Assembly (NCBI GenBank): GCA_001464715.1
Contig: LNDT01000030.1
Location: 62,001-126,000 of the forward strand
DNA: 64,000 bases
Direction: 5' to 3'
DNA from: Bdellovibrionales bacterium Ga0074137
GTDB taxonomy: Bacteria; Bdellovibrionota; Bdellovibrionia; Bdellovibrionales; JAMPXM01
In this document: in pieces, positions 8,843 to 17,542 of the stretch
How positions within the stretch are numbered: position 1 is the first letter of the stretch
Layout of the letters: every line of letters starts with the position of its first letter
The notes under the pieces: generated by a model
The model's database searches: none
What the model saw: only the letters and a program-made list of their open reading frames with translations
Told to the model about the DNA's origin: nothing
Position numbers and translations under genes: made by a program

Positions 8843-8865
8843 TTCTGCAAAAAGAACCGGGTACC
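8843..8865 (-). repeat. Right 23-bp inverted repeat of the RAYT unit
   Basis: Perfect inverted copy of 8091-8113. It abuts the stop codon of the ATP-grasp gene on the opposite strand, so the 3' end of that transcript includes the repeat. Confidence 0.85.
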
Positions 8866-10068
8866 CTAGAGCCAGCGGATGCAGGCTACGCCGCCGCCGG
8901 GGGTTGTGGCGTTGGTCATTTGGCCTTGATAGAGGCGGGCACAGGCGACGTGGATTCGGTCGCGGTAGGCGAAAAAGCGCAGGTCGTATTTGAATTCTCC
9001 GTCAGCCATCATGATCGTCGGAGCGGGAACGAAATCTTGCGCTAAGGAATCGCTCGCGAGGACTCCGTCGAAAGCTCCGCGCGAGATGCTGGAGCCGCGA
9101 AAAACACCTTTACCGCCGTAGGCCGTGCGCGGCTTAAAGACGAGGCCCTTGCGCTCTTTCCACAAAGCTTCCGGGTCGATTTTGGAAACTTCTCGGGTTC
9201 TTAAAACAGCGCCGCGGATTTTTTCGGCCTCTTCCGTCGAGAGCCCGTACGCAGATTCTAAAAATTCTGGCTGCGACCATTCGACAAGCCGGTTTTTGTC
9301 GGCCAGCTGACGGTAGTCGTAGGGATTCGGAGAAATGACGGCGGCGCGAGCGACGAGCGCTTCACGGAGGGCGCGCGACTTTTCTTCCTCGAAGTAAAAA
9401 TCGGTCGACCGATTGTACACCAGATCGATCGGACCAAAATCATGGGCCCACAGACTTCCATCGCGCATTGCGAGATGGCTTCGATCCACGATGACGGTTT
9501 CAGCACCGCGCGATTCGAACAGCTCTTTGTAGAGAAGGAACTCGATGTAAAGTTTTTGGGATTCTGGAGTATCGTCCACAATCGCCACGCGACACCCGCG
9601 CAAAGGTCGTCCAAGTTCTTCTGCGAAGTCGTCGAGGAATTCTTCTTTCAACGGGCGCAGAGTACAGTCGCGACTTAAAATATCGACGAGCAGACTCATC
9701 GATGCGTTGGTGTTGATTTCAATAAGGCAAAGACGTCCAGCAGGGTCTTTTGAGAAGTCGACGTGAAAATCATAGGACATTAACGCCGAAGCGTTTTCAG
9801 TGCGAGGCACGACAGGTGGTTGAAGTCGAAGTTCTTCGGATCGACTTTTCCCCTCGCGCAGCCGATTAAAAAAAATCGAAACAAGCGTTTCGGCTTCAAG
9901 AAACCACGCTTTCGGAAGCTCAACACCCTTTGGGGCGATGAGGCTTGGGATCACAAGATCTTGCAGGGAATGAGCGGCCGCGGTTTTTGGATAATCCATT
10001 GCCAAATGCTTGATGAATCGATCGTAAGGTAGAGCGGGAACTACGGCGGGGTGACCAGGCGTCGACAA
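8866..10068 (-). CDS. ATP-grasp-like protein of unknown substrate
   Basis: A 400-aa cytoplasmic protein whose C-terminal half has ATP-grasp character: LVFKPRTAYGGKGVF (a lysine and glycine-rich ATP loop near residue 300), AQDFVPAP, then FKYDLRFFAYRDRI. The block CLIEINTNASMS (about residue 120) looks like the E-x-N metal/ATP motif but sits N-terminal, which could mean a permuted fold as in glutathionylspermidine-synthase-like enzymes. No signal peptide. The TTG start at 10068 has a good ribosome site (GGGAGA, five bases upstream). No biosynthetic partner lies next to it, so the ligated substrate is unknown. Confidence 0.7.
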   Translation of the reverse strand: MSTPGHPAVVPALPYDRFIKHLAMDYPKTAAAHSLQDLVIPSLIAPKGVELPKAWFLEAETLVSIFFNRLREGKSRSEELRLQPPVVPRTENASALMSYDFHVDFSKDPAGRLCLIEINTNASMSLLVDILSRDCTLRPLKEEFLDDFAEELGRPLRGCRVAIVDDTPESQKLYIEFLLYKELFESRGAETVIVDRSHLAMRDGSLWAHDFGPIDLVYNRSTDFYFEEEKSRALREALVARAAVISPNPYDYRQLADKNRLVEWSQPEFLESAYGLSTEEAEKIRGAVLRTREVSKIDPEALWKERKGLVFKPRTAYGGKGVFRGSSISRGAFDGVLASDSLAQDFVPAPTIMMADGEFKYDLRFFAYRDRIHVACARLYQGQMTNATTPGGGVACIRWL

Positions 10069-10172
10069 TTTATTCTCCCGAAAAAAGTTCCTTAAGCAGA
10101 GGTCCTGTTCTAAATGGTCCTTAGGTCCGCGCGCAAGTCGGAATGTATGCCGGTCAAATAAGGAGCCATTTG

Positions 10173-11006
10173 ATGAAGATCATTTCTTGGAACGTGAACG
10201 GAATACGAGCGGTCGGAAAAAAAGGATTTTTACCCTTCGTTGAGCGCGAGGCGCCGGACGTTTTGTGTCTGCAAGAAACAAAAGCTCACTTTGATCAGGT
10301 GGAGGACGCGATTCGTGTGCCCCTCGGAATGACGAGCACCTGGTCGTCTGCGGTTAAAAAAGGATATTCGGGAGTTGCTACTTTTTTGAAGGCGACCGCC
10401 GCACTGCCTGCGATTGAGATCGCGCCAAAAATCGGAATCGAAATTTATGACAATGAGGGCCGGGTGGTGATCTCAGACCACGGTGCGTTTCTACTGTATA
10501 ATATTTATTTCCCCAATGGCGGAAGCGGCTCCGAACGCCACGACTTCAAGCAGATCTTTTTAAACACACTGAACGATCATCTTAAAGAAAAGATCGCGGC
10601 TGGCCGTGAGGTCGTCGTCGTTGGGGATTACAACGTCGCCCACTTGGAGATCGATGTTTACGATCCAAAGAAACTCGCCAGTGAGAGCGGATTTCTTCCC
10701 GAAGAGCGCGAATGGTTTGCAAGATTCCTGGATCTTGGCTTCGTCGATACTTTCCGCCACTTCCATCCCGAGGAAAAAGGCGCATTCACGTGGTGGAGTT
10801 ATGTCGAGCGCGCGCGCCCCGTGAACCGTGGTTGGCGCATTGATTATGTGTGCGTCACTCGGGGCCTTGTGCCGGCTCTGAAGCGCGCAGCGATTTTGGA
10901 TGAAGTTGAAGGGTCCGATCATTGCCCTGTGCTGATCGAGTTCGATATTTCGAAACTTCCAAAACAAAGGCCCGAGTCCGAAATCGCGGCCCCAAAGAAA
11001 GCGTGA
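10173..11006 (+). CDS. xth: Exodeoxyribonuclease III (AP endonuclease)
   Basis: Base-excision repair enzyme that incises DNA at abasic sites and degrades from 3' ends. The endonuclease/exonuclease/phosphatase motifs are all present: WNVNGIRA at the N-terminus, LQETKA (catalytic Glu), GDYNVAHLEIDV, and GSDHCPVLIEF at the C-terminus. Start chosen at MKIISWNVNG, preceded by AGGAG eight bases upstream; the longer frame from 10143 is rejected. 277 aa fits the family. Its stop codon shares one base with the fxsA start, so the two are probably translated from one message. Confidence 0.93.
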   Translation: MKIISWNVNGIRAVGKKGFLPFVEREAPDVLCLQETKAHFDQVEDAIRVPLGMTSTWSSAVKKGYSGVATFLKATAALPAIEIAPKIGIEIYDNEGRVVISDHGAFLLYNIYFPNGGSGSERHDFKQIFLNTLNDHLKEKIAAGREVVVVGDYNVAHLEIDVYDPKKLASESGFLPEEREWFARFLDLGFVDTFRHFHPEEKGAFTWWSYVERARPVNRGWRIDYVCVTRGLVPALKRAAILDEVEGSDHCPVLIEFDISKLPKQRPESEIAAPKKA

Positions 11007-11554
11007 TGTTAAAGTTCATTGTTCTCATTCTTCTTTTTCTGCCGTTCATAGAAATCACGGGAATTGTGCTCGCAATTCGAGAGTTCGGTTTTATGAACGC
11101 ATTCTTTTTCTGGCTCGCGGCCACGATTTTGGGACTCGGTATTGTTCGGACGTCGGGCCTGCGCCTCACGGTCGGTGTTGCGCGCGCCGTCCGTGAGGGG
11201 AAGCCTCCGGCGGCGGCGGCCATCGATACGGCCCTTGTCGGAGTCGCTGGAATTCTGCTGCTAATACCGGGCTATTTTTCGGATGCCGTGGCAGCGCTGC
11301 TTTTAATTTCTCCTCTCAGAAAATGGTGGTCGCGCCGATTGACGAAAAGCGTATTGGCGAGAACCGGATTCGCTGGGGCGAGCCCTTCGGGCGGCGCGGG
11401 GCCCGGGCCGTTTTCAAGCCGCTCGTCCCGCGGATCATCGGCCAGCAGCGATGAGACAGAGACAGAGACAGCGACAGAGGCTTCGGATCCGGCGCGCGCT
11501 GTGATCGACGTCGAAGCGGTCGTGATCGATGACCGGAGCAAAAGCGAAACATAA
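11006..11554 (+). CDS. fxsA: FxsA family membrane protein
   Basis: Starts at the ATG overlapping the xth stop (TGATG). The N-terminal 110 residues carry the FxsA pattern: a hydrophobic segment with LPFIEI, a second helix (FFFWLAATILGLGIVRTSG) and a third (LLLIPGYFSDAVAALLLI) followed by PLRKWW. FxsA is an inner-membrane protein first known for relieving phage T7 exclusion; its general role is unclear. The C-terminal 70 residues are Ser/Thr/Glu-rich and low complexity (ETETETATEA) and are presumably a disordered tail. Confidence 0.85.
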   Translation: MLKFIVLILLFLPFIEITGIVLAIREFGFMNAFFFWLAATILGLGIVRTSGLRLTVGVARAVREGKPPAAAAIDTALVGVAGILLLIPGYFSDAVAALLLISPLRKWWSRRLTKSVLARTGFAGASPSGGAGPGPFSSRSSRGSSASSDETETETATEASDPARAVIDVEAVVIDDRSKSET

Positions 11555-11703
11555 TTCATCCACGGCGACTCGAAAGCCCGTCGGTTTCGTGAAAACCGTC
11601 GAACTCTTGGGCGGCATTCTTACGGGTCCAGCAGATTTCCCTCAAGAACCCAGACCATGCCATCCGATAGGACCTTAGTCGGTGACTGTACCGGGGGGTC
11701 TAG

Positions 11704-12219
11704 GTGCACGTGGAAATTCGCTCATTCAACCGAAGCACTTTGGCGATGCTGGTTTTTGTTGGCGTAGCCTTCGGAGTTCACGGAGCCGCAAAAGCCAGCT
11801 CGGCTCGCAACGAACCTGTGTGCGTTGTTTCCTCAAAAGCGAACCTTCGAGCGAAACCATCGACGACGGCTCGAGTGACGTGGGTGGTTGGTCGAAATAT
11901 GCCGCTACAGCGCTTGGCGGTCGAAAATGGTTGGTCGCAAGTCCAAGACCTTCGCGGTCAAACTCATTGGGTGATTTCCAAAAACGTTTCATCGGAGAGT
12001 TCGTGTGCCGTTGTTCGGGTGAGAACAGCGGCTCTTCACAGGGGCCCCGGCGCGACCGAGCCGCGCGCGGATTTCAAAGTGGCCGATCGCTACACTCCGT
12101 TTCGAAAGGTCGATCGCGACGGCGCTTGGGTGCGTCTCGAAGATGACTACCGCGGGTCCTACTGGACGCGTGAATCGAACGTTTGGATTCCGGTCAAACG
12201 CTCGCGCATGAGCTTCTAA
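11704..12219 (+). CDS. Exported bacterial SH3-domain protein
   Basis: A signal sequence (residues 1-32, ending near KASSA) is followed by two SH3-like modules: VVSSKANLRAKPSTTARVTWVV with GWSQVQD, and VRTAALHRGPGATEP with GAWVRLED. Such modules commonly bind peptidoglycan or act as periplasmic protein contacts. The translation begins at GTG 11704; GTG 11710 is equally possible. 171 aa. The gene stands alone with about 150 bp before it and 312 bp after it. Confidence 0.8.
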   Translation: MHVEIRSFNRSTLAMLVFVGVAFGVHGAAKASSARNEPVCVVSSKANLRAKPSTTARVTWVVGRNMPLQRLAVENGWSQVQDLRGQTHWVISKNVSSESSCAVVRVRTAALHRGPGATEPRADFKVADRYTPFRKVDRDGAWVRLEDDYRGSYWTRESNVWIPVKRSRMSF

Positions 12220-12531
12220 CGCGACCTTGTCCATTCCCTGACTCGCCAAATCACGACGCCACCACTAGATATTCAGAGCGGAACTGTTTCTGTAAGTCTC
12301 CCTAGGCTGATTCGGGTTTGTGTCGTTTCGATACGCATAAAACCCGCTAAATCAGATATTTGGCGCCTGACAGAAAATTTAAGATTGTGCTTGCGCCCGG
12401 AGTTGCGGGTGTGGCTAACTTTCAAAGTTCCAAAATGGCACTACGCCGATTGGGAATCGCGAAGCAGGGCACGAAGCTTCAGCTTCGCGACAAAACAGTG
12501 GGATCCAACGAAGGATCAGAGGGGGCTTACG
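12220..12531 (+). other. Non-coding leader region with a 9-bp inverted repeat
   Basis: No convincing gene lies in these 312 bases; the open frames that reach in from 12360 and 12385 lack coding character. The clearest structure is TCGCGAAGC at 12457-12465 paired with GCTTCGCGA at 12482-12490, a perfect 9-bp stem with a 16-base loop. A smaller competing hairpin, CGAAGC/GCTTCG, lies at 12472-12487. The structure ends 41 bases before the start of the DksA-like gene and may shape its leader RNA. I found no confident promoter. Confidence 0.5.
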
Positions 12532-12900
12532 ATGGGGGCAATCGAAGCAACATTGATTAAGGAGTGCAAAACACTTCTTCTCGATGCGAAAGCAGAAGTA
12601 TTGAACCGAGTTCGCAACACGCGTCAGGAACTTCACATTGAAGACAAAGGCGGCGATGAAGCGGATCAAACGGTTCGAGTTTTGGCCGAGGCCGAAACGT
12701 TGACCCTCCACGAGCGCCTTCGCACTCAGTTGGTTGAAATCGAAATGGCGCTGGCTCGCATCGAGAACGGAACTTACGGTGTCTGCGAAGAGACCGAAGA
12801 GATTATCGAGCCCGAGCGTCTGCGCGCGATTCCTTGGACACGCTTGTCGATCGAAGGCGCCGAGCTTCGCGAATCTCTACAGAAGCGTTACGCCCGCTAG
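12532..12900 (+). CDS. TraR/DksA-like protein without a zinc finger
   Basis: 122 aa from the ATG at 12532, preceded by GGATCAGAGGGGG. The layout is that of a DksA coiled coil: two long charged helices joined near GGDEADQT, then ALARIENGTYGVCEETEEII, which matches the family block that normally reads GxYGxCxxCGxxI. Only one of the four zinc-binding cysteines remains (GVCEET). DksA binds RNA polymerase and acts with ppGpp. Cysteine-poor DksA variants are known and can still be functional, so loss of metal binding need not mean loss of function. The longer frame from 12385 is rejected. Confidence 0.8.
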   Translation: MGAIEATLIKECKTLLLDAKAEVLNRVRNTRQELHIEDKGGDEADQTVRVLAEAETLTLHERLRTQLVEIEMALARIENGTYGVCEETEEIIEPERLRAIPWTRLSIEGAELRESLQKRYAR

Positions 12901-12981
12901 TTAGCGGGACAGCGTTACGCCCGCCGAGGGCGAGACCGAAAGGCCACCTCGGTGAATAGCGGGCCAACGTATAGTCTCGCC
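12893..12981 (+). other. Cluster of overlapping hairpins downstream of the DksA-like gene
   Basis: Three stems can be drawn: CCCGCTA/TAGCGGG (12893-12908), CCGAGG/CCTCGG (12924-12952) and GGCGAGAC/GTCTCGCC (12929-12981). The last two share a base and cannot both form fully. The motif AGCGTTACGCCCGC occurs twice, at the end of the coding region and about 27 bases later. TAGCGGG also recurs at 12957. No T-run follows, so it is not a plain terminator. It could be a structured leader for the membrane-protein gene at 13007. Confidence 0.35.
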
Positions 12982-13006
12982 GTGTGCGAGGCAGGAGTTA
13001 GCCAGC

Positions 13007-13735
13007 GTGAGTGATTCATCTATTCCCGGTGTGACCAGTGAACTTCAGAGTCGTCGCATTCCCGACGACTACGCTATGGCTCTTGTCACGGCGGGTTGGC
13101 GCATCACAAAAAAGCACTATCCCATTATCATCGCTGCGACCCTTACGCTGTTTGCGATCATCTTCGCAATTTCAAGCCTGCCATTTATAAGTATTCTGGC
13201 TCCGGTTCCCTCGATTTTCCTAGGTGTCGGGATGATGAAGATCGTTCGTGACATCGTCTCGGGGCAAACGCCGCAGTTCAAAGATCTGTTTCATGTGTCT
13301 GAAAACCAAAAATGGTTGAATGCGCTTTTGCCGCTGGGGGCTGCGGGCATCGCGGTCGCGATCGTTCAGATGGGACTTAATGAAGTCATGAGCCAGGGAG
13401 TTTTTGCGAGTCTCTTCGGCTCCCTTTTTAGTCTTCTTTTTTCTTTGATTTGGTTTGCGCTGACAGCTTTTTCTGCGCCGCTGATTGTTTTTAGAAATCG
13501 CACGTTCGCCGAATCGATCGATCTCAATCTGAAAGCGACCGTTTTAAACTGGAAGCCGCTTTTGATTTACTCCCTCTATTTGATGGGGCTCGCGCTGATC
13601 TGCACGATTTTGTTACTGGTTCCACTCATTATGGTTTTCTTACCGATCTTGGTTGTGTCGTCGTACCTCTGCTATGCGAGTCTCTTTGAAGATCTCGATC
13701 TTCAAGCTCTTGTGAAATCACTCGAAGAGACTTAG
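13007..13735 (+). CDS. Hypothetical multi-pass inner membrane protein
   Basis: 242 aa starting at GTG 13007. After a 35-residue cytoplasmic start, there are about five to six hydrophobic segments (around residues 38-60, 110-130, 137-160, 185-210 and 205-225). The pattern, with FRNRTFAESIDLNLKATVLNWKPLL between helices, resembles bacterial integral membrane proteins of the BPSS1780/DUF975 type, but I cannot assign a family firmly. No catalytic or metal motif is visible. It may share a message with the gene before it. Confidence 0.7.
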   Translation: MSDSSIPGVTSELQSRRIPDDYAMALVTAGWRITKKHYPIIIAATLTLFAIIFAISSLPFISILAPVPSIFLGVGMMKIVRDIVSGQTPQFKDLFHVSENQKWLNALLPLGAAGIAVAIVQMGLNEVMSQGVFASLFGSLFSLLFSLIWFALTAFSAPLIVFRNRTFAESIDLNLKATVLNWKPLLIYSLYLMGLALICTILLLVPLIMVFLPILVVSSYLCYASLFEDLDLQALVKSLEET

Positions 13736-13784
13736 CGGCTAGAAGTTCAGCCCTGCGACGACAGGGGCGTTTCTAAAGGTGTTT

Positions 13785-14315
13785 CTAAAGGCCGTGAGCG
13801 ACGTCGCTCTCCCATGCGGTTTGTTCTTTCACCAATGCGTCGATTTCTTCGCGCGACCACACGCGTCCTTTGCCGACGCCGGGGCAAAACTTAGCGACAT
13901 CTTTCGTCCACGCTTTTGCACTCATTGTCTCGGGCCAAAAGGGCCATGTTCGGCATTGAGCGGGCCGTGCTGAATAAATGGTGCAGCGTTTTTTTTCTAG
14001 AAACACGCACGGTTTTGCCAGTTCGGTTTTGAAAGCGGCCGGGGAGGCTCCCGCCTTTGATGTCGGCACCGAAACCGGGATCGGATCGCCGTCTTTCAAT
14101 CGAAAGAGGCCCTCTTCTTTGAGGCAGAATTTTTTCGTGAATTCAGAGGTGGGGATTCCGCGAAGCTTCGCCATTCGCTTTCGGTCTGCGCTCGTTACGT
14201 AAACAAAACCGTACTCGCCGTGCGAGACGCAGCATTGCCCTGAACCTTGGCATTCGAACTGAATGCCGTCTTTGTACCAAACGTCTTTTGCTGGTTTGCC
14301 TGTCGCTTTGCTCAC
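13785..14315 (-). CDS. YkgJ-type cysteine cluster protein
   Basis: A 176-aa protein with the cysteine pattern of the putative zinc/iron-chelating family: CQGSGQCCVSHGEYG near residue 18, a single Cys near residue 63 (KKFC), CVFLEKKRCTIYSARPAQCRTWPFW near residue 100, and a final Cys in AKFCPG. The invariant RPxQCRxWPFW block is intact. The biochemical role of the family is not established. It begins with GTG in a GTGA overlap with the stop of the agmatinase-family gene, so the two form an operon. Confidence 0.85.
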   Translation of the reverse strand: MSKATGKPAKDVWYKDGIQFECQGSGQCCVSHGEYGFVYVTSADRKRMAKLRGIPTSEFTKKFCLKEEGLFRLKDGDPIPVSVPTSKAGASPAAFKTELAKPCVFLEKKRCTIYSARPAQCRTWPFWPETMSAKAWTKDVAKFCPGVGKGRVWSREEIDALVKEQTAWESDVAHGL

Positions 14316-15502
14316 ACTCGTCGCTCCGCGAGGCCGTTGGTGACGGCGGTCCAGCCACAGAGCTTAAAGAGCATTCGTGCGCCGACATTGGCGTCCCACT
14401 CGGCGCCGCCGGGTTCTGGCTCTGACACTTCGTTCAGATCAAATCCAACAATCTTTTTTCCGCTATCGGCCAGGGCCGAAAAAATACCTGACGCTTGATC
14501 AAAGCTTAAGCCCCCGGGAACAGGGGTTCCTGTGTTTGGGCAAAGCGCCGGATCAAGCCCATCGATATCGAAAGAAACGTAAACATTTTTTGGAAGATCT
14601 TTGATGATTTCTTTGATGATCGCATCAAACGACTCGCCCGCGTTCAGGCGTTTTTTGATCGAGCGGTCGTAATGAGTCACGATACGAGCCGAGCCGATAT
14701 CGCCCGAGCGACCTCGATGCTTTTCGCTCATTTCGAATTCTTCCCGGCAGAAATCTCGAATGCCGATTTGTACAAGGCATCGCGGTTTAATTTTTTCGAT
14801 GACGTTATTCATGATCGACGCGTGGCTATGCGTATAGCCCTGGTAGGCGTCGCGAAGATCTGCGTGCGCATCGATGTGAAGAATCCCGAAATCACCTTTA
14901 AGATGTTGGCTAATCGCTTGAATCAGACCAAACGGTGTCGAGTGATCGCCACCGACAAGGCCCACGATTTTTCCAGCTTTAAGTTTAGCCGTGGCTTGCT
15001 CTTCCACCCACGCGTTCAGCTCGTCAGACGCTGCGTTGATCTCAGCGCGCAGTCCTTCAGAGCTCGCGCTCTCTTCGCCAGCCTCTAGAAACTCGAGACG
15101 TTCTTGAGCTTTTTCTTTCAGAGTTCTTCCGCGCTTTTTCCACACGGATGAAACCGGATCCATATAGAATCCGACTTTCCATGCATCGCCCGTCTCAAGA
15201 TCGAAGAGATCCACCTGGCGACTCGCTCGCAGAATCGCGGCAGGACCGTTTCCTGTGCCCTTTCCGTAGGACGTCGTGACTTCCCATGGGACGGGGATCA
15301 AGTGAATTTTTGCTTTTTCGGCGGCGTCATCGTGCGGCAATCCAAACAGTCCGCTTTCAGAAAATGCCGGTGCATCGGGATCGAACTCTTCGTTGAAATA
15401 CCCATCATCTAAAGCGTTCGAGTCGTCTTGAATGCCGGACGCTTTGGATTTTGGTGCCGATTTGCTGCCAGTTTTCGGTTTCGAACCAGATTCTTTCGCC
15501 AT
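14312..15502 (-). CDS. Agmatinase/arginase family ureohydrolase
   Basis: Dimanganese enzymes of this family hydrolyse guanidino compounds to urea. The metal ligands are present in order: GGDHS (about residue 200), DAHADLR (about 225) and SFDIDGLDP (about 320). It is longer than usual (396 aa versus about 300) owing to an N-terminal Lys/Ser-rich tail of about 40 residues and an insertion around residues 120-165. The ATG at 15502 is preferred to the one at 15526. An arginine decarboxylase gene (speA) occurs at 35.4-37.3 kb, so agmatine is a plausible substrate, giving putrescine; formiminoglutamate or arginine cannot be excluded. Confidence 0.85.
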   Translation of the reverse strand: MAKESGSKPKTGSKSAPKSKASGIQDDSNALDDGYFNEEFDPDAPAFSESGLFGLPHDDAAEKAKIHLIPVPWEVTTSYGKGTGNGPAAILRASRQVDLFDLETGDAWKVGFYMDPVSSVWKKRGRTLKEKAQERLEFLEAGEESASSEGLRAEINAASDELNAWVEEQATAKLKAGKIVGLVGGDHSTPFGLIQAISQHLKGDFGILHIDAHADLRDAYQGYTHSHASIMNNVIEKIKPRCLVQIGIRDFCREEFEMSEKHRGRSGDIGSARIVTHYDRSIKKRLNAGESFDAIIKEIIKDLPKNVYVSFDIDGLDPALCPNTGTPVPGGLSFDQASGIFSALADSGKKIVGFDLNEVSEPEPGGAEWDANVGARMLFKLCGWTAVTNGLAERRV

Positions 15503-15701
15503 GTGCTGTGCTCCGTGGGGCCACAATGCCTCGACCGATCGTTAGTGTCCATGAGTTCTCGGTCTGTTATTGCGGCAGATCTCGCTGGGAGGGCGCTGCC
15601 GGTCGGCTCTGATGCGGTGACCCGTCGGGACGTCTGCGTTGCATCTCGCGCGACTTTTGCACAGACTTCTGCGGATAGTGTCATGCAATGGGGGAAAACA
15701 G

Positions 15702-17393
15702 ATGCAGTTCCAAAAGAGTTTAAGATTTTTTTCGTCGATGCCGGTGACGTTTGTTACGGCGGCCGCTCTTGTTTTTGTCGCGGTGGTTGATGTCGGTGCG
15801 GCACAGGCTGAAGCTCCGAAAGCCAACAAAGCTGTAAAAGCTCTGGGCAATGTGAATGCGCCTCAGGGCGGAGCGTTTCTTTATAATCTTCGGGTTGAGC
15901 CGACCACGCTGAATCCTATCACAGGAACCGATCTCTATAACCAGACGATTCAAACCTATGTGATGGACACGCTGATGAGCCGAAATTACGAAACCTACGG
16001 TTGGGATCCCGCACTGGCGGAAAAAATGGAAGTGTCGAAAGACGGTACCGAATTCACTTTCACGGTGCGTTCGGGCGCCGTATGGAGTGATGGAAAGCCG
16101 ATCACCGTTGAGGACGTAAAATTTAGCTTCGATGTCATCTTCGATGACAAGTACAACGCGGCTCACGCACGTCCGTACTATGAGAACATTTCGAAAGCAG
16201 AAGTCACGGGTCCGAACACTATCAAGTTCGTGACTAAATCGAAGTACCATGGAAACGAGCGGGTTTTGGCGGCATTGACTGTTCTTCCGAAACATTTCTA
16301 TGGCAACGCGGATGAGGGAAAAAAGAAGAACAAAACGATCTTGGGTTCAGGCCCCTATGTTTTGAAAGAGTACAACCAAGGGCAAGCCATTATCCTTGAG
16401 CGCAATAAAACTTGGTGGGGGAACGCCGTTCCTGAACAGCGCGGCCGCTACAACTTCCAAACGATCCGCATGCGTTTCGACAAAGAAGACAGCCTTGTCA
16501 TCGAGCGCTTGAAAAAAGGCGAACTGCATTTCGACGAGCTGACTCCTGACTCGTACACGGTGAAAGCGGTCGGCCCTGAGTTCGGAACTACGGTTCTTAA
16601 AAAGAAAGTCGAAAACCTTCAGTCGAAGTCTTACGGTTATATTGGTTGGAACCTAAAGCGAGAAATGTTCGCGGATAAAAAGGTGCGCCGCGGTTTGGCT
16701 CATTTGATGAACCGTGAAGAGATGAATAAAAAATTCCGCTTTGGAATGTCTCTGCCAGCGACAGGCCCTTGGTACCAGCAGAGCGAGTACGCGAACCCGG
16801 CTGTCAAAGCCATTTCGTTTGACCCGAAAAAAGCGGGCGCTTTGTTTAAAGAAGCGGGTTGGGCTGATACGAACAAAGACGGCGTTTTGGATAAGGGCGG
16901 AAAGCCGTTCGAATTCACACTCTTTTACGCCAACAAAGACACCCAGAAATACTGGGTCATGTACCAAGAAGACATGAAAAAAGTCGGCGTGAAAATGAAC
17001 CTTCAGCTTCTCGAGTGGAACGCTCTTCTTAAAAACATGGATGAACGAAAGTTCGACGCTGTCGCGATGGCTTGGGGCGGGGGATCCGTTGATCTTGATC
17101 CAAAGCAGATCTGGCACACGGAATCGAGCAAAGAGGGCGGATCAAACCGCATCGGTTACTCGAATCCCGAAGTCGACAAGCTGATCGATCAAGGTGCGGC
17201 GGAGCTTGATAAGAAAAAGCGAGTTCAGATCTACCGAAAAGTCTACGCAATGATTGCTGAAGATGCTCCTTACGCTTTCTTGTTCAATGACAAGTATGTT
17301 CTGTATGCCGTGAACAAGCAGATCGGTCTTCCGAAAGACACTTTCAAGTTCACAGTGGGTGCAGACTACTGGTGGATGACAGACGTTAAGTAA
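15702..17393 (+). CDS. Family 5 extracellular solute-binding protein (peptide/oligopeptide ABC importer)
   Basis: A periplasmic binding protein of 563 aa. The start at 15702 follows a GGGGGA ribosome site and gives a signal sequence ending near AQAEA. The family-5 signature region is visible as WDPALAEKMEVSKDGTEFTF and VRSGAVWSDGKPITVEDVKFSFD (split over residues 100-150). The C-terminal half has LFKEAGWADTNKDGVLDKGGKPFEF, a block typical of YejA/DppA-type proteins. There is no lipobox, unlike the second binding protein at 54.3-56.2 kb. The gene is followed by a strong terminator-like hairpin before the permease genes, which would keep the binding protein in excess. Confidence 0.9.
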   Translation: MQFQKSLRFFSSMPVTFVTAAALVFVAVVDVGAAQAEAPKANKAVKALGNVNAPQGGAFLYNLRVEPTTLNPITGTDLYNQTIQTYVMDTLMSRNYETYGWDPALAEKMEVSKDGTEFTFTVRSGAVWSDGKPITVEDVKFSFDVIFDDKYNAAHARPYYENISKAEVTGPNTIKFVTKSKYHGNERVLAALTVLPKHFYGNADEGKKKNKTILGSGPYVLKEYNQGQAIILERNKTWWGNAVPEQRGRYNFQTIRMRFDKEDSLVIERLKKGELHFDELTPDSYTVKAVGPEFGTTVLKKKVENLQSKSYGYIGWNLKREMFADKKVRRGLAHLMNREEMNKKFRFGMSLPATGPWYQQSEYANPAVKAISFDPKKAGALFKEAGWADTNKDGVLDKGGKPFEFTLFYANKDTQKYWVMYQEDMKKVGVKMNLQLLEWNALLKNMDERKFDAVAMAWGGGSVDLDPKQIWHTESSKEGGSNRIGYSNPEVDKLIDQGAAELDKKKRVQIYRKVYAMIAEDAPYAFLFNDKYVLYAVNKQIGLPKDTFKFTVGADYWWMTDVK

Positions 17394-17423
17394 GGCAGAC
17401 TTCCGCGATACCTTAAGAAATTG

Positions 17424-17468
17424 AAAAGCCCTCGGTCGAAAAAAGTCGACGAGGGCTTTTTTCTTTTT
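17424..17468 (+). terminator. Intrinsic terminator or attenuator between binding-protein and permease genes
   Basis: A stem AAAAGCCCTCG...CGAGGGCTTTT with extra pairing TCGA/TCGA around an A-rich loop is followed by TTCTTTTT. Partial read-through would give more binding protein than permease. Confidence 0.85.
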
Positions 17469-17542
17469 AGGGTGTTTACACCTCAATTGAAGATGATTTT
17501 TCTGTTAGGCTTTGGTAATTCGATTCTCTGGAGGGGAGCGAT

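Larger units (their letters stand above)
8091..8865. mobile_element. RAYT transposon-like unit bounded by perfect 23-bp inverted repeats
   Basis: The segment 8091-8113 (starting GGTACCCGGTTC and ending TTGCAGAA) is the exact reverse complement of 8843-8865. Inside lies one complete Y1-type transposase gene (8181-8825). A short GCGTC motif also occurs just inside each end at slightly different spacing. I see no flanking target duplication. The right repeat ends directly before the stop codon of the ATP-grasp gene (8866-8868), and the left repeat lies about 50 bp from the start of the SelO-like gene. The unit fits exactly into the intergenic gap. Confidence 0.75.

Noticed and set aside
13769-13792. 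Direct repeat GTTTCTAAAGG twice in a row
   Set aside because: Two copies of an 11-base unit between convergent genes, partly within the YkgJ stop region; no sign of function.
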